Shown here piece by piece: positions 29,579 through 42,209 of a DNA stretch of 64,000 bases (the stretch's first letter is position 1; each line of letters starts with the position of its first letter). This DNA is from Pseudomonas azadiae (GTDB lineage: Bacteria > Pseudomonadota > Gammaproteobacteria > Pseudomonadales > Pseudomonadaceae), in contig NZ_JAHSTY010000002.1 of assembly GCF_019145355.1 (NCBI RefSeq), positions 930,001 to 994,000 on the forward strand, given 5' to 3'. A model generated the notes under the pieces. The model made no database searches. It had not been told where the DNA came from and saw only the letters and a program-made list of their open reading frames with translations. Position numbers and translations under genes: made by a program.

Positions 29579-30253
29579 TCAGACTTCGTCGGGGCTGCGC
29601 AGATTGGTGACTGCGATTCGCTGTTCGCGGCGCTGTTCCTTTTGCGACGGCATGTCGGCGCGGTAAACGCCTTGATCGCCGACAACCCAGGAAAGCGGGC
29701 GACGCTCCTTTCCGATCGACTCCTGCAGCAGCATCAAGCCTTGCAGGAACGCTTCGGGGCGGGGCGGGCAGCCGGGCACGTAGACATCCACGGGGAGGAA
29801 CTTGTCGACCCCCTGCACTACGGAATAGATGTCGTACATGCCGCCGGAATTGGCACAGGCGCCCATGGAAATGACCCATTTGGGTTCCAGCATCTGTTCA
29901 TACAGGCGCTGGATGATGGGGGCCATTTTCAGGAACGGCGTACCGGCGATAACCATGAAATCCGCCTGGCGCGGTGATGCCCGGATAACCTCGGCGCCAA
30001 AGCGCGCGATGTCGTGGGGCGCCGTGAAGGCGGTGGTCATTTCCACGTAGCAGCACGAAAGACCGAAGTTGTACGGCCACAGGGAGTTTTTACGCCCCCA
30101 GTTGACCGCGCCGTTCAGCACGTCTTCGAGCTTGCCCATGTAGATGTTCTTGTGGACTTGGTCTTCTAACGGGTCGGAAACGGTTTCCCGCTTGCCGATG
30201 GGGTACTGCTCGTTAGGAGCATCCGGGTCGATCCTGGTGAGATTGTATTGCAT
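29579..30253 (-). CDS. nuoB: NADH-quinone oxidoreductase subunit B
   Basis: A 224-residue subunit carrying the terminal cluster N2 that reduces quinone. The four ligands are present: adjacent Cys67-Cys68 in [10 protein letters not shown], Cys132 in [11 protein letters not shown] and Cys162 in [11 protein letters not shown]. The ATG at 30253 ([13 protein letters not shown]) is the family start; another ATG two codons earlier is possible. It follows nuoA after ten bases. Confidence 0.98.
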   Translation of the reverse strand: MQYNLTRIDPDAPNEQYPIGKRETVSDPLEDQVHKNIYMGKLEDVLNGAVNWGRKNSLWPYNFGLSCCYVEMTTAFTAPHDIARFGAEVIRASPRQADFMVIAGTPFLKMAPIIQRLYEQMLEPKWVISMGACANSGGMYDIYSVVQGVDKFLPVDVYVPGCPPRPEAFLQGLMLLQESIGKERRPLSWVVGDQGVYRADMPSQKEQRREQRIAVTNLRSPDEV

Positions 30254-30263
30254 CGCCAAAGCC

Positions 30264-30677
30264 TCATTGTTTCAGCTTCGCTTGCCGCTTACGACGAGCT
30301 TCCGGAGCCCAGTCAAGGGCGCCCACTCGAAATAGGTAGACAAGGCCTGCCAACAGAATTGCTATGAAAACGAGGGCTTCGACGAATCCGGTCCAGCCGC
30401 TTTCGCGGACGGACACAGACCAGGCAAAGAGAAAAAGGGCTTCGATATCGAAGATCACGAACAGCATCGCGACCAGATAGAATTTGGCTGAGAGCCGCAA
30501 GCGGGCGCCACCTGTAGGCAGCATGCCGGATTCGAACGGTTCGTTTTTGCTGCGACCCCAGGCTTTTGACCCGAGGAGGCTGGACACGCCGAGCATGAAG
30601 GCGCAGAGGCCCACGACACCGAGGAGGAAAATGGCAAAGCCCCAGTTGTGGGCGATGAGTCCTGTCGCTTCGGTCAT
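30264..30677 (-). CDS. nuoA: NADH-quinone oxidoreductase subunit A
   Basis: A 137-residue three-helix membrane subunit, first gene of the operon. The conserved loop [20 protein letters not shown] contributes to the quinone entry region, followed by [21 protein letters not shown] chose the ATG at 30677 ([14 protein letters not shown]) with AAGGA upstream; the longer frame starting at 30755 is not conserved. The promoter should lie within 30678-30900. Confidence 0.97.
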   Translation of the reverse strand: MTEATGLIAHNWGFAIFLLGVVGLCAFMLGVSSLLGSKAWGRSKNEPFESGMLPTGGARLRLSAKFYLVAMLFVIFDIEALFLFAWSVSVRESGWTGFVEALVFIAILLAGLVYLFRVGALDWAPEARRKRQAKLKQ

Positions 30678-31100
30678 GCTGGAAATCCTTAACAGAGAGC
30701 AAAAGTCTCTGAGCTCGAAAAAGTAACGACGCAGTGACGATATGTCGCACTGCAATCAATCGGGATGATTTTATGGCTAAACACCGGGCAAGTAAAATTC
30801 CCAAGGCGAAATTATTCGGTTGAATAACCACATAGTGCACCTTCTTGGGGCTGCAGCCCTTGTGTGGCGGGCATTAGCGGGCATTTAATCAAATGTGTTT
30901 TGTTTAACGGGTAACGAAGTTTCCAGGCGCCAAATGATAATGAATATTGTTTGCGTGGGGTTTAAGGGAATGTTTCTCGTGTGGCGAGGGAAGTTGCCGT
31001 TACTTGCGGGTTTGTCGCTTAGTTGCCGACGGGGATCTTTTAACCGTTTTTGCGAGGGTTAATACCGCTCTGGATCAATGTTTTGCACAAAATTCTCCCT

Positions 31101-31232
31101 GTAGTGAGCGGGCTTGTCCCGCGCTGGGTGGCGAAGCCGCCCCAAACCAGGCGAATTGGGTTTGTCTGAAACTGCACGGTGTTTTTATTGGGGCGGCTTC
31201 GCCACCCAGCGCGGGACAAGCCCGCTCACTAC
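31101..31232. repeat. Long inverted repeat, copy 1 of a three-member family
   Basis: GTAGTGAGCGGGCTTGTCCC at 31101 is mirrored by its complement ending CCCGCTCACTAC at 31232. The arms continue through GCGCTGGGTGGCGAAGCCGC to CCCCAA, over 40 bases each. The interior CCAAACCAGGCGA...ATTGGGG is shared with the copies at 56659 and 60417. The right flank carries GTGTAGATACTTATGGCTAT, one half of the outer repeat seen around copy 3. Confidence 0.92.
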
Positions 31233-31300
31233 GAAAATGTGTAGATACTTATGGCTATCGCAGGCAAGCCACACATTTGATTTTTTGTGCTTGTGAAACA

Positions 31301-31328
31301 AAAAAACGCCCCGAACCAGTCGGGGCGT
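31301..31328 (-). terminator. Terminator of aceA
   Basis: ACGCCCCGA / TCGGGGCGT with a run of A on the low-coordinate side reads as a stem plus T-run on the minus strand, about 63 bases past the aceA stop. Confidence 0.9.
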
Positions 31329-31391
31329 GATTGCTGTGCGGCACTGCGTTTAGGTCTTCCTTGGGGCCGCAGTGGCCGTGTACTCAGTGGA

Positions 31392-32717
31392 TCAGTGGAA
31401 CTGCTCTTCTTCGGTCGAACCGGTCAGCGCGGTCACGGACGAGGTGCCGCCCTGGATCACGGTGGTCATGTCGTCGAAGTAGCCGGTGCCCACTTCCTGC
31501 TGGTGCGCCACGAAGGTGTAGCCCTTCGACGCGTCAGCGAACTCCTGCTCTTGCAGCTTCACGTAGGCGGTCATGTCGTTGCGGGCGTAGTCGTGCGCCA
31601 AGTTGAACATGCTGTGCCACATGTTGTGAATGCCGGCCAGGGTAATGAACTGATGCTTGTAACCCATGGCGGACAGTTCGCGCTGGAACTTGGCGATGGT
31701 CGCGTCGTCCAGGTTTTTCTTCCAGTTGAAGGAAGGCGAGCAGTTGTAGGAAAGCAGTTGGTCCGGGTATTCCTTCTTGATCGCTTCAGCGAAACGACGC
31801 GCTTCGTCCAGGTCCGGCTTGGCGGTTTCGCACCAGATCAGGTCGGCGTACGGCGCGTAGGCCAGGCCACGGGCGATGGCCTGGTCGAGACCGGCACGCA
31901 CCTTATAGAAGCCTTCCTGGGTGCGCTCGCCGGTCACGAATGGCAGGTCGTATGGGTCGCAATCCGAGGTCAGCAAGTCGGCGGCGTTCGCATCGGTACG
32001 CGCCAGGATGATGGTTGGCGTGCCGGCGACGTCAGCGGCCAGGCGGGCAGCGGTCAGCTTCTGGACGGCTTCCTGGGTTGGGACCAGTACCTTGCCGCCC
32101 ATGTGCCCGCATTTCTTCACCGAAGCCAGCTGGTCTTCGAAGTGCACGCCGGCAGCGCCTGCCTCGATCATGCTCTTCATCAGCTCGTAGGCGTTGAGTA
32201 CGCCGCCGAAACCGGCTTCGGCGTCGGCCACGATCGGCGCGAAGTAGTCGATGTAGCCTTCATCGCCCGGGCCTTTGCCGGCTTTCCATTGGATCTGGTC
32301 GGCGCGACGGAACGCGTTGTTGATGCGCTTGACCACGGTTGGCACCGAGTCCACCGGGTACAGCGATTGATCGGGGTACATGGATTCGGCGGAGTTGTTG
32401 TCCGCCGCCACTTGCCAGCCGGACAGGTAGATCGCCTGGATACCGGCTTTCACCTGCTGCACTGCCTGGCCGCCAGTGAGGGCGCCCATGCAGTTGACGA
32501 AATCTTTGTCGGGACGGAAGGACGGCTTGGCCCCTTGGGTCACCAGGTTCCACAGCTTCTCGGCGCCGAGTTTTGCAAAGGTGTGCTCAGGTTGAACCGA
32601 GCCGCGCAGGCGGACGACGTCAGCAGCGGAATAAGCGCGGGTCACGCCTTTCCAGCGTGGGTTTTCAGCCCAGTCTTTCTCGAGGGCTGCAATTTGCTGT
32701 TCGCGTGTCAGTGCCAT
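31392..32717 (-). CDS. aceA: Isocitrate lyase
   Basis: A 441-residue glyoxylate-shunt enzyme that splits isocitrate to glyoxylate and succinate. The catalytic motif KKCGHMGGK is at residues 201-209 with Cys203. Other conserved stretches are [22 protein letters not shown] and [12 protein letters not shown]. The length puts it in the short E. coli-like class rather than the longer roughly 530-residue class. GAGGT precedes the ATG. It is a single-gene unit with its own terminator. Two isocitrate dehydrogenases for the competing branch lie 7-12 kb away. Confidence 0.98.
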   Translation of the reverse strand: MALTREQQIAALEKDWAENPRWKGVTRAYSAADVVRLRGSVQPEHTFAKLGAEKLWNLVTQGAKPSFRPDKDFVNCMGALTGGQAVQQVKAGIQAIYLSGWQVAADNNSAESMYPDQSLYPVDSVPTVVKRINNAFRRADQIQWKAGKGPGDEGYIDYFAPIVADAEAGFGGVLNAYELMKSMIEAGAAGVHFEDQLASVKKCGHMGGKVLVPTQEAVQKLTAARLAADVAGTPTIILARTDANAADLLTSDCDPYDLPFVTGERTQEGFYKVRAGLDQAIARGLAYAPYADLIWCETAKPDLDEARRFAEAIKKEYPDQLLSYNCSPSFNWKKNLDDATIAKFQRELSAMGYKHQFITLAGIHNMWHSMFNLAHDYARNDMTAYVKLQEQEFADASKGYTFVAHQQEVGTGYFDDMTTVIQGGTSSVTALTGSTEEEQFH

Positions 32718-32895
32718 GTAGATAAACCTCGTCGTCGCATTTTGTAAGGGTTCGAAGGCCCTTGCCAGGGGCCCTGATTAGCGGGAGCGAGGCCATCATG
32801 CACAGCCTTTTTGGGGTCGTCAAACATTTTGTAGTGCTTTTTTAAAAGCACTACATCTTTAGTCTAATACGACTCGTCAGTCAGTTTTTGGTGCT

Positions 32896-33633
32896 TCAGT
32901 TCAAGGTATCGACCTTGACCCGTACAGTCAGGTCGTCGCGGCCCTGAGTAGAGTAGCTGCGGGTTGTAGAGGATTTGTCGGCCTGGGTGTCACGATTGAT
33001 GCCGGCCAGGGAGATCCACTCGCCGAGGCGCCCACTGACTGTTGTGTCGGTGCTTTGCACGTTCACTACATCGGGACGTTCCTGGCTCATGCGGTCACGA
33101 TTGGTGCTGATCGCCAGGTGCACGGTCTCGCCGGTGACGCTGGCGGTCACGTAGAAGCCCTGGGTGACGTTGCGGTACTGGGTCTGGTTCTGCGGGCGGC
33201 CATAACTGTCTGGTTGGGTGGTGGTCAGCGGCACGCTCTGGCCGACCTGGATCAGGGCGGGGATGCCTTCGCTGGCCTGGATCTGCTGGACGCCGCCATC
33301 GCGGCTGGTGGTGCCGTAGCTGATGATGCGGGTCTGGCTGTCGCCGCGGTTCTGCTGGTTGGTTTCATTGGTGTCGACGGTGATCAGCAGGCGTTTTGCC
33401 GGGGTGTCGAGCTGGGACAGCAAGGCGCGCAGGCCTTCGATTTTTGCGGGGTCAGCGTTAACAATCAGCTGGTTGCCATAGGCGCTGACGGTGCCGTCCT
33501 TGCCGATGAAGTTTTGCGCCACGGGCAGCAGGTCGGCGCTGGTGCGGTTGCTCAGGTTGACGACTGCGGTGTCGGCCAAGGCCGAGACACTGGCGGTCAG
33601 GAGGAGGGCGGTGAGCAGGGTGCGTAGGGACAT
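32896..33633 (-). CDS. Periplasmic protein with secretin N-terminal-like domain
   Basis: A 245-residue protein with a Sec signal peptide (LRTLLTALLLTASVSALADT, cleavage near residue 20). Residues 22-85 resemble an N-domain of secretins (VVNLSNRTSADLLPVAQNFI, then QLIVNADPAKIEGLRALLSQ and LDTPAKRLLITV). The rest includes GIPALIQVGQSVPLTTTQ and a C-terminal beta-rich part (ISLAGINRDTQADKSS, TVRVKVDTLN) like the start of a secretin core, but the membrane-spanning barrel is missing. Full secretins are 500-700 residues. No type II, type III or pilus genes are adjacent. It may be an accessory domain protein or a shortened descendant; the function is unknown. Confidence 0.75.
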   Translation of the reverse strand: MSLRTLLTALLLTASVSALADTAVVNLSNRTSADLLPVAQNFIGKDGTVSAYGNQLIVNADPAKIEGLRALLSQLDTPAKRLLITVDTNETNQQNRGDSQTRIISYGTTSRDGGVQQIQASEGIPALIQVGQSVPLTTTQPDSYGRPQNQTQYRNVTQGFYVTASVTGETVHLAISTNRDRMSQERPDVVNVQSTDTTVSGRLGEWISLAGINRDTQADKSSTTRSYSTQGRDDLTVRVKVDTLN

Positions 33634-33714
33634 GTCCGTGATCTCTGCGAGTCATTTGGCTGGATAGTGCCAGTTTGTCGGCCTGAGGGGTCGCAAATTG
33701 AATCGTAGACGGCA

Positions 33715-33740
33715 AAATGCCCTGGCATGGCAGGGCATTT
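33715..33740 (-). terminator. Terminator of the roxA-GNAT unit
   Basis: AAATGCCCTG / CAGGGCATTT with a six-base loop lies between the GNAT gene and the secretin-domain gene. On the minus strand it follows the GNAT gene by about 120 bases. Confidence 0.75.
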
Positions 33741-33760
33741 GGGGTGTTGCTGATATCGCT

Positions 33761-33842
33761 ATCGCAGGCAAGCCAGCTCCCACACTTGACCGAGTACACC
33801 CCTTGGAATGCGATCAAATGTGGGAGCTGGCTTGCCTGCGAT
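33761..33842. repeat. REP doublet (GAGCTGGCTTGCCTGCGAT class)
   Basis: ATCGCAGGCAAGCCAGCTCC at 33761 and its complement ending at 33842 form an inverted pair. It belongs to the second REP class of this window. Confidence 0.9.
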
Positions 33843-33862
33843 GCAGGCGACGCGGTTTCGGA

Positions 33863-34285
33863 TCAGTCCCCGCGCACCATGTCCACATGCGGAATCCCGA
33901 CTTCAAGAAACTCGTCGCTGACGATCTTGAACCCCAGCCGCTCATAGAACGGCGCCGCATACACCTGGGCACTCAGAAACTGCCGGGTCTGGCCACGCTG
34001 CTCGGCGACGCCGATCACCGTTTCCATCAGCTTGTCGCCGACCTTCAGCCCGCGCCAGTCCTTGAGTACCGACACGCGGCCGATCTCGCCGCTGGGCAAC
34101 AACCGAGCGGTGCCAATCGGGAAGTCGCCTTCGAACGCCAGAAAGTGCATCGCACCTGCGTCGTCCGCGTCCCATTCCAGCTCGGGAGGAACCGATTGTT
34201 CGGCGATGAACACCGCTTCACGAATGCGCCTGATCTCGGCGATATCCTTTTGCCAGTCCGCGACACTCACGTGAATCTTATTCAT
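33863..34285 (-). CDS. GNAT-family N-acetyltransferase
   Basis: A 140-residue acetyl-CoA-dependent acyltransferase. The central strand and pyrophosphate loop are seen in GRVSVLKDWRGLKVGDKLME, with an end domain containing AQVYAAPFYERLGFKIVSDE and EVGIPHVDM, which resembles the ElaA-type GNAT pattern. The ATG at 34285 overlaps the upstream roxA stop by eight bases, so the genes are coupled. The substrate is unknown; linkage to a ribosomal-protein hydroxylase suggests but does not prove a protein or amino-acid target. Confidence 0.88.
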   Translation of the reverse strand: MNKIHVSVADWQKDIAEIRRIREAVFIAEQSVPPELEWDADDAGAMHFLAFEGDFPIGTARLLPSGEIGRVSVLKDWRGLKVGDKLMETVIGVAEQRGQTRQFLSAQVYAAPFYERLGFKIVSDEFLEVGIPHVDMVRGD

Positions 34286-35444
34286 CGGCAAATCCCAGGC
34301 TTCCTTGCTTGACCAGTTCGCACAGCAGGTCGCGGCCGTCTTCGTCCGCGAGCCATGGGCCGAGGTTGTCGGCGTGCAGGGCGTCGGCGGCGCAGATCAG
34401 TTTGAGCAATTCGCGCAGCTTGCCCGGCAGGTAACGGCTCTGGCCGCTGGCGAACAGCAGCACGTCATCGTCCACTTCCGACCAGGCCATGCGCGCGCTC
34501 GGGTTGCGCACCAGGATCGCGCCGTCTTGCAGGCTGCTGACAAAATCCTCTTCGGCCACTTCTTCACCGGCCACCAGTTCAGGGTAGCGCGGTTCAGTCA
34601 TGAACTGGCCGAACCAGGTGAGCAGCATGCGCTCGTCGCTCATGTGCTCGGCCAGCAGGCTCTTGAGGCGGTCCAGTGCGTCGCTCTGGATCTGGTGCGG
34701 GTCGCTGACCGGCTGGGCGTCGGCGTCGGTGTAGCGTTCTTCGTCGGTCAGGTACTGGGCGAGGAAGTCGGTGAAGTGGGTCAGCACTTCAGCGGCACTC
34801 GGTGCGCGGAAACCGACCGAGTAGGTCATGCAGTCATCTTCGGCGATGCCGAAATGCGCCAGCCGCGGCGGCAGGTAGAGCATGTCGCCCGGTTCCAGCA
34901 CCCATTCGGCGCTTTCTTCGAAGTCGGCGAGGATGCGCAGGTCGGCGTGCTGCAGCAGCGGGCTCTCGGAGCTGCACATCTGGCCGATCTTCCAGTTGCG
35001 CTTGCCCTGGGCTTGCAGCAGGAACACGTCATAGTTGTCGAAGTGCGGACCGACGCTGCCACCCGGTGCGGCGAAGCTGATCATCACATCGTCGATGCGC
35101 CAGCTCGGCAGGAAGCGGAACTGCTCCAGCAGCTCGGCGACTTCCGGCACGAACTGGTCGACCGCCTGTACCAGCAGGGTCCATTCGCGCTCGGGCAAGG
35201 TGCTGAAGGCATCTTCGGCAAACGGGCCGCGACGCAGTTCCCAGGGGCGTTCGCCGTGTTCGATCACCAGGCGCGATTCGACTTCTTCTTCCAGGGCCAA
35301 GCCAGCCAGTTCGTCGGCGTCGATCGGGCTTTCGAAGTCAGGGATGGCCTGGCGGATCAGCAGCGGTTTCTTCTGCCAGTAATCGCGCAGGAATTCCCGT
35401 GCAGTGATGCCGCCCAGAAGTTGAAGAGGGATATCAGGATTCAT
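34278..35444 (-). CDS. roxA: Ribosomal oxygenase (ribosomal protein L16 arginine hydroxylase), cupin fold
   Basis: A 388-residue 2-oxoglutarate/Fe(II) oxygenase of the YcfD/RoxA family, which hydroxylates an arginine of ribosomal protein L16. Iron ligands are visible: His134 and Asp136 in GPHFDNYDVF and His197 in PPRLAHFGI. The double-stranded beta-helix core lies at about residues 100-205 and a helical dimerisation plus winged-helix-like part follows. I chose the ATG at 35444 (MNPDIPLQLLGGITAREFL); the frame is open further upstream through the purB terminator and is not coding there. It is translationally coupled to the GNAT gene. Confidence 0.92.
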   Translation of the reverse strand: MNPDIPLQLLGGITAREFLRDYWQKKPLLIRQAIPDFESPIDADELAGLALEEEVESRLVIEHGERPWELRRGPFAEDAFSTLPEREWTLLVQAVDQFVPEVAELLEQFRFLPSWRIDDVMISFAAPGGSVGPHFDNYDVFLLQAQGKRNWKIGQMCSSESPLLQHADLRILADFEESAEWVLEPGDMLYLPPRLAHFGIAEDDCMTYSVGFRAPSAAEVLTHFTDFLAQYLTDEERYTDADAQPVSDPHQIQSDALDRLKSLLAEHMSDERMLLTWFGQFMTEPRYPELVAGEEVAEEDFVSSLQDGAILVRNPSARMAWSEVDDDVLLFASGQSRYLPGKLRELLKLICAADALHADNLGPWLADEDGRDLLCELVKQGSLGFADE

Positions 35445-35483
35445 GTGTAACCTATTGAAAAAAAGCACTTTTAAGACAGGAAT

Positions 35484-35510
35484 AAAAACGCCCGGCGCGG
35501 CCGGGCGTCT
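35484..35510 (-). terminator. Terminator of purB
   Basis: AACGCCCGGC / GCCGGGCGT has an A-run on its low-coordinate side, giving a T-run on the minus strand. It lies within 20 bases of the purB stop and before roxA. Confidence 0.9.
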
Positions 35511-35527
35511 CAAGGGTCTTGCGGTAA

Positions 35528-36985
<1,458 letters not shown>

Positions 36986-37023
36986 TTACGCGTAACGGCT
37001 TGAAAACGGCCTGCTGGTGCGAC

Positions 37024-37647
37024 TTATTCGTTGCGCATCAACGGGTAAAGCTCTTTGAGCAATTTGCGCCGGCTGATCACCAACTGCCAGCGATGCCCGC
37101 CCAACTGGCGCCACAACCGCGCCGAACGAATACCGGCCAGCAGCAGCGCGCGGATTTTCGAGGCGTTGTTCGGTTGTTGCAGGTTGCGCATGTCGCCGTG
37201 CACCTGGATGCGCTGGCGCAGAGTGCTCAAGGTGTCCTGGTACAGCGCTCCGCAGGCGGCGACCACGTTTTCATGGGCCGGGCCAAAGTGCTCCACCTGG
37301 GACTGAATCTGCGGCAGGCGCTTGCCGATGGTCTCGAGCATGTCGTCGCGCTTGGCCAGTTGACGCTCAAGACCGAGCATCGACAGGGCGTAGCGCAACG
37401 GCTCACGCTGCAAGGTGCTCGGGTCGCGCTCCAGGGCGCCGATCAGCGCGCGGTAACCTTCACGCAGCGCCAGGTCGTCGCCGCCGTAGACCTCCAGGGT
37501 GTCCTTGGGGTCGCGAATCAGCAGGCTGCCGAGCATGCAGGCCAGGCCGGCCTCGGTGACCTGGCCGGTCTTGGCGATCTTGTCCACCAGTACCGCCGCG
37601 AGGAAAACCCCGCCGAGTGCGGTCAACTGCTCCTGGGTCGGGCTCAT
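37024..37647 (-). CDS. hflD: High frequency lysogenization protein HflD homologue
   Basis: A 207-residue, mainly helical, peripheral membrane protein. The pattern [40 protein letters not shown] and the end [19 protein letters not shown] match HflD. In E. coli HflD modulates lambda CII; in hosts without that phage its cellular role is unclear. It overlaps the mnmA stop by four bases and precedes purB, the usual order. Confidence 0.93.
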   Translation of the reverse strand: MSPTQEQLTALGGVFLAAVLVDKIAKTGQVTEAGLACMLGSLLIRDPKDTLEVYGGDDLALREGYRALIGALERDPSTLQREPLRYALSMLGLERQLAKRDDMLETIGKRLPQIQSQVEHFGPAHENVVAACGALYQDTLSTLRQRIQVHGDMRNLQQPNNASKIRALLLAGIRSARLWRQLGGHRWQLVISRRKLLKELYPLMRNE

Positions 37648-38768
37648 GCCGGGTTGCTCCAGGCCTGCGCGACTTCAATCACGCCGCCGCCCAGGCAAAC
37701 CTCACCGTCGTAGAACACCACAGACTGGCCAGGGGTGACCGCGCGTTGCGGCTCATCAAAGGTGGCGCGGTAGCCGCTGACGGTTTTTTCCAGGGTGCAG
37801 GCCTGGTCGCCTTGGCGATAGCGCACTTTGGCGGTCAGGCGGCGTGGCGTACTCAGGTCGATCGGGTTGACCCAATAGATCTCGGAAGCGAGCAGGGCGC
37901 CGGAGAACAGCAACGGGTGTTCGTTACCCTGGCCAACGATCAGCACGTTGTTTTCCAGGTCTTTGACCAGCACGTACCACGGCTCTTCACCGGCGTCTTT
38001 CAAACCGCCGATGCCCAGGCCCTGGCGCTGGCCGATGGTGTGATACATCAGGCCATGGTGACGGCCGATGACTTCACCGTCAGTCGTTTTGATTTCGCCC
38101 GGCTGCGCCGGCAGGTACTGCTTGAGAAAGTCGCTGAAGCGGCGCTCGCCGATAAAGCAGATGCCGGTAGAGTCTTTCTTCTTGGCAGTGGCCAGGCCGT
38201 GTTGCTCGGCGATCCTGCGCACTTCAGGTTTTTCCAGCTCGCCCACCGGGAACAGGGTCTTGGCGATCTGTTCACCGCCGACGGCGTGCAGGAAGTAGCT
38301 CTGGTCCTTGTTCGGGTCCAGGCCCTTGAGCAGTTCGGTACGCCCGTCGATATCGCGGCGGCGCACGTAGTGGCCAGTAGCGATCAGGTCGGCACCGAGC
38401 ATCATGGCGTAGTCAAGGAACGCCTTGAACTTGATCTCGCGGTTGCACAGGATGTCCGGGTTCGGCGTGCGACCGGCCTTGTACTCGGCGAGGAAGTGCT
38501 CGAACACATTGTCCCAGTACTCGGCGGCGAAGTTGGCGGTGTGCAGCTTGATGCCGATCTTGTCGCACACGGCCTGGGCGTCCGCCAGGTCGTCCATGGC
38601 GGTGCAGTATTCCGTTCCATCGTCTTCTTCCCAGTTCTTCATGAACAGGCCTTCCACCTCATAACCCTGCTCCATGAGCAGAACGGCGGAAACGGAAGAA
38701 TCCACGCCGCCGGACATGCCGACGATGACGCGCTTCTTTTGGGTGTCAGAAGGGGCTGGATCACGCAT
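37644..38768 (-). CDS. mnmA: tRNA-specific 2-thiouridylase
   Basis: A 374-residue enzyme that makes 2-thiouridine at the wobble position of tRNA Lys, Glu and Gln. The ATP-binding PP-loop GMSGGVDSS is at residues 17-25. The catalytic cysteines are Cys108 in [12 protein letters not shown] and Cys204 in [13 protein letters not shown]. Sulfur should come through the TusBCD-TusE relay, whose genes lie at 58896-60250. It is coupled to hflD by a four-base overlap. Confidence 0.98.
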   Translation of the reverse strand: MRDPAPSDTQKKRVIVGMSGGVDSSVSAVLLMEQGYEVEGLFMKNWEEDDGTEYCTAMDDLADAQAVCDKIGIKLHTANFAAEYWDNVFEHFLAEYKAGRTPNPDILCNREIKFKAFLDYAMMLGADLIATGHYVRRRDIDGRTELLKGLDPNKDQSYFLHAVGGEQIAKTLFPVGELEKPEVRRIAEQHGLATAKKKDSTGICFIGERRFSDFLKQYLPAQPGEIKTTDGEVIGRHHGLMYHTIGQRQGLGIGGLKDAGEEPWYVLVKDLENNVLIVGQGNEHPLLFSGALLASEIYWVNPIDLSTPRRLTAKVRYRQGDQACTLEKTVSGYRATFDEPQRAVTPGQSVVFYDGEVCLGGGVIEVAQAWSNPA

Positions 38769-38827
38769 AGGGTTTCAACGGGTGTCTTGAAAAAGGACGC
38801 GATTCTATCAGGCTCAAGCCTTCAAGG

Positions 38828-39274
38828 CTAAAGGGAAGGGCGGATCAATTCGAGACTGTGGCGCTGGCCGGCCAGATAATCATCGATACAGCGGATGATC
38901 AGCTCGCTGCGCCACTCGTCGCGCAAGGCCATCAGCTCGTCGCGGGTCAGCCAGCGGGCGCGGAGGATGCCTTCGTCGAGTTGATACTCGGGGTGATGTC
39001 TCAGCGCCTTGGCGATAAAGCAGACGCGTTGATAGGTCACGCCATTGCTCGGGGCGGTGTACAGGTAGATGCCGACGATGCCGGTGGGCTCCACGTCCCA
39101 GCCGGTTTCCTCAAGTGTTTCGCGCACGGCGGCTTCGGTCAGGGTTTCGTCCGGGTCAAGGTGACCGGCGGGCTGGTTGAGCACCGCGCGGCCGCCCTTG
39201 AGTTCTTCGACCATCAGGAAGCGGCCGTTGTCTTCGACGAGGGTGGCGACGGTGATGTGGGGTTGCCAGGTCAT
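38828..39274 (-). CDS. Nudix hydrolase, NudJ-like
   Basis: A 148-residue phosphohydrolase. The Nudix box is complete: it begins GHLDPDETLTEAAVRETLEE (residues about 37-56) and continues TGWDVE. The sequence pattern (HITVATLVEDNGRFLMVEE, LNQPAGHLD) and its place just upstream of mnmA match NudJ, which acts on thiamine and nucleoside pyrophosphates. I chose the ATG at 39274 (MTWQPHITVATLV); the frame continues upstream only because it crosses a REP element. Confidence 0.88.
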   Translation of the reverse strand: MTWQPHITVATLVEDNGRFLMVEELKGGRAVLNQPAGHLDPDETLTEAAVRETLEETGWDVEPTGIVGIYLYTAPSNGVTYQRVCFIAKALRHHPEYQLDEGILRARWLTRDELMALRDEWRSELIIRCIDDYLAGQRHSLELIRPSL

Positions 39275-39312
39275 GGAGGCCTCGATTCTGGATTGAGCAG
39301 GATTGCAGTCAG

Positions 39313-39402
39313 TGTGGGAGCTGGCTTGCCTGCGATAGCGGTCTATCAGCGAGCTATTCAGTAGCTGACCCACCGCTATCGCAGGCAAGCCAGCTCCCAC
39401 AT
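39313..39402. repeat. REP doublet (GAGCTGGCTTGCCTGCGAT class)
   Basis: TGTGGGAGCTGGCTTGCCTG at 39313 and its complement ending at 39402. The paired arms extend through TGCGATAGCGGT into the spacer. Confidence 0.92.
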
Positions 39403-39444
39403 TTGATTGGGTTTCTTCAATTAAATCGGTAGTAGGCACAAACA

Positions 39445-39471
39445 GAAACCCCGGCACGTGGCCGGGGCTTC
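39445..39471 (-). terminator. Terminator of idh
   Basis: GAAACCCCGGC / GCCGGGGCTTC lies just after the idh stop on the minus strand. Confidence 0.8.
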
Positions 39472-39488
39472 TTTGCAGCCTTACAACC

Positions 39489-42209
<2,721 letters not shown>

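Larger units (their letters stand above)
30678..31391. other. 714-base intergenic region between nuoA and aceA
   Basis: No gene is supported here. Read on the minus strand, 30678-30900 should hold the nuo promoter. An AT-rich stretch lies at 30935-30960. The long inverted repeat at 31101-31232 and the aceA terminator near 31301-31328 fill the rest. Short open frames across the inverted repeat are repeat-derived. Confidence 0.6.

Noticed and set aside
30933..30955. Fur-box-like sequence GATAATGAATATTG
   Set aside because: Only one half matches the consensus well, and no iron-related gene lies downstream.
31114..31296. Short open frames within the long inverted repeats
   Set aside because: Their peptides derive from the repeat arms and recur at each copy, so they reflect the repeat, not a gene.
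39275..39457. Extended N-terminus of the Nudix protein through the REP doublet
   Set aside because: The added residues are encoded by the REP element and its flanks. The ATG at 39274 gives the normal Nudix length.
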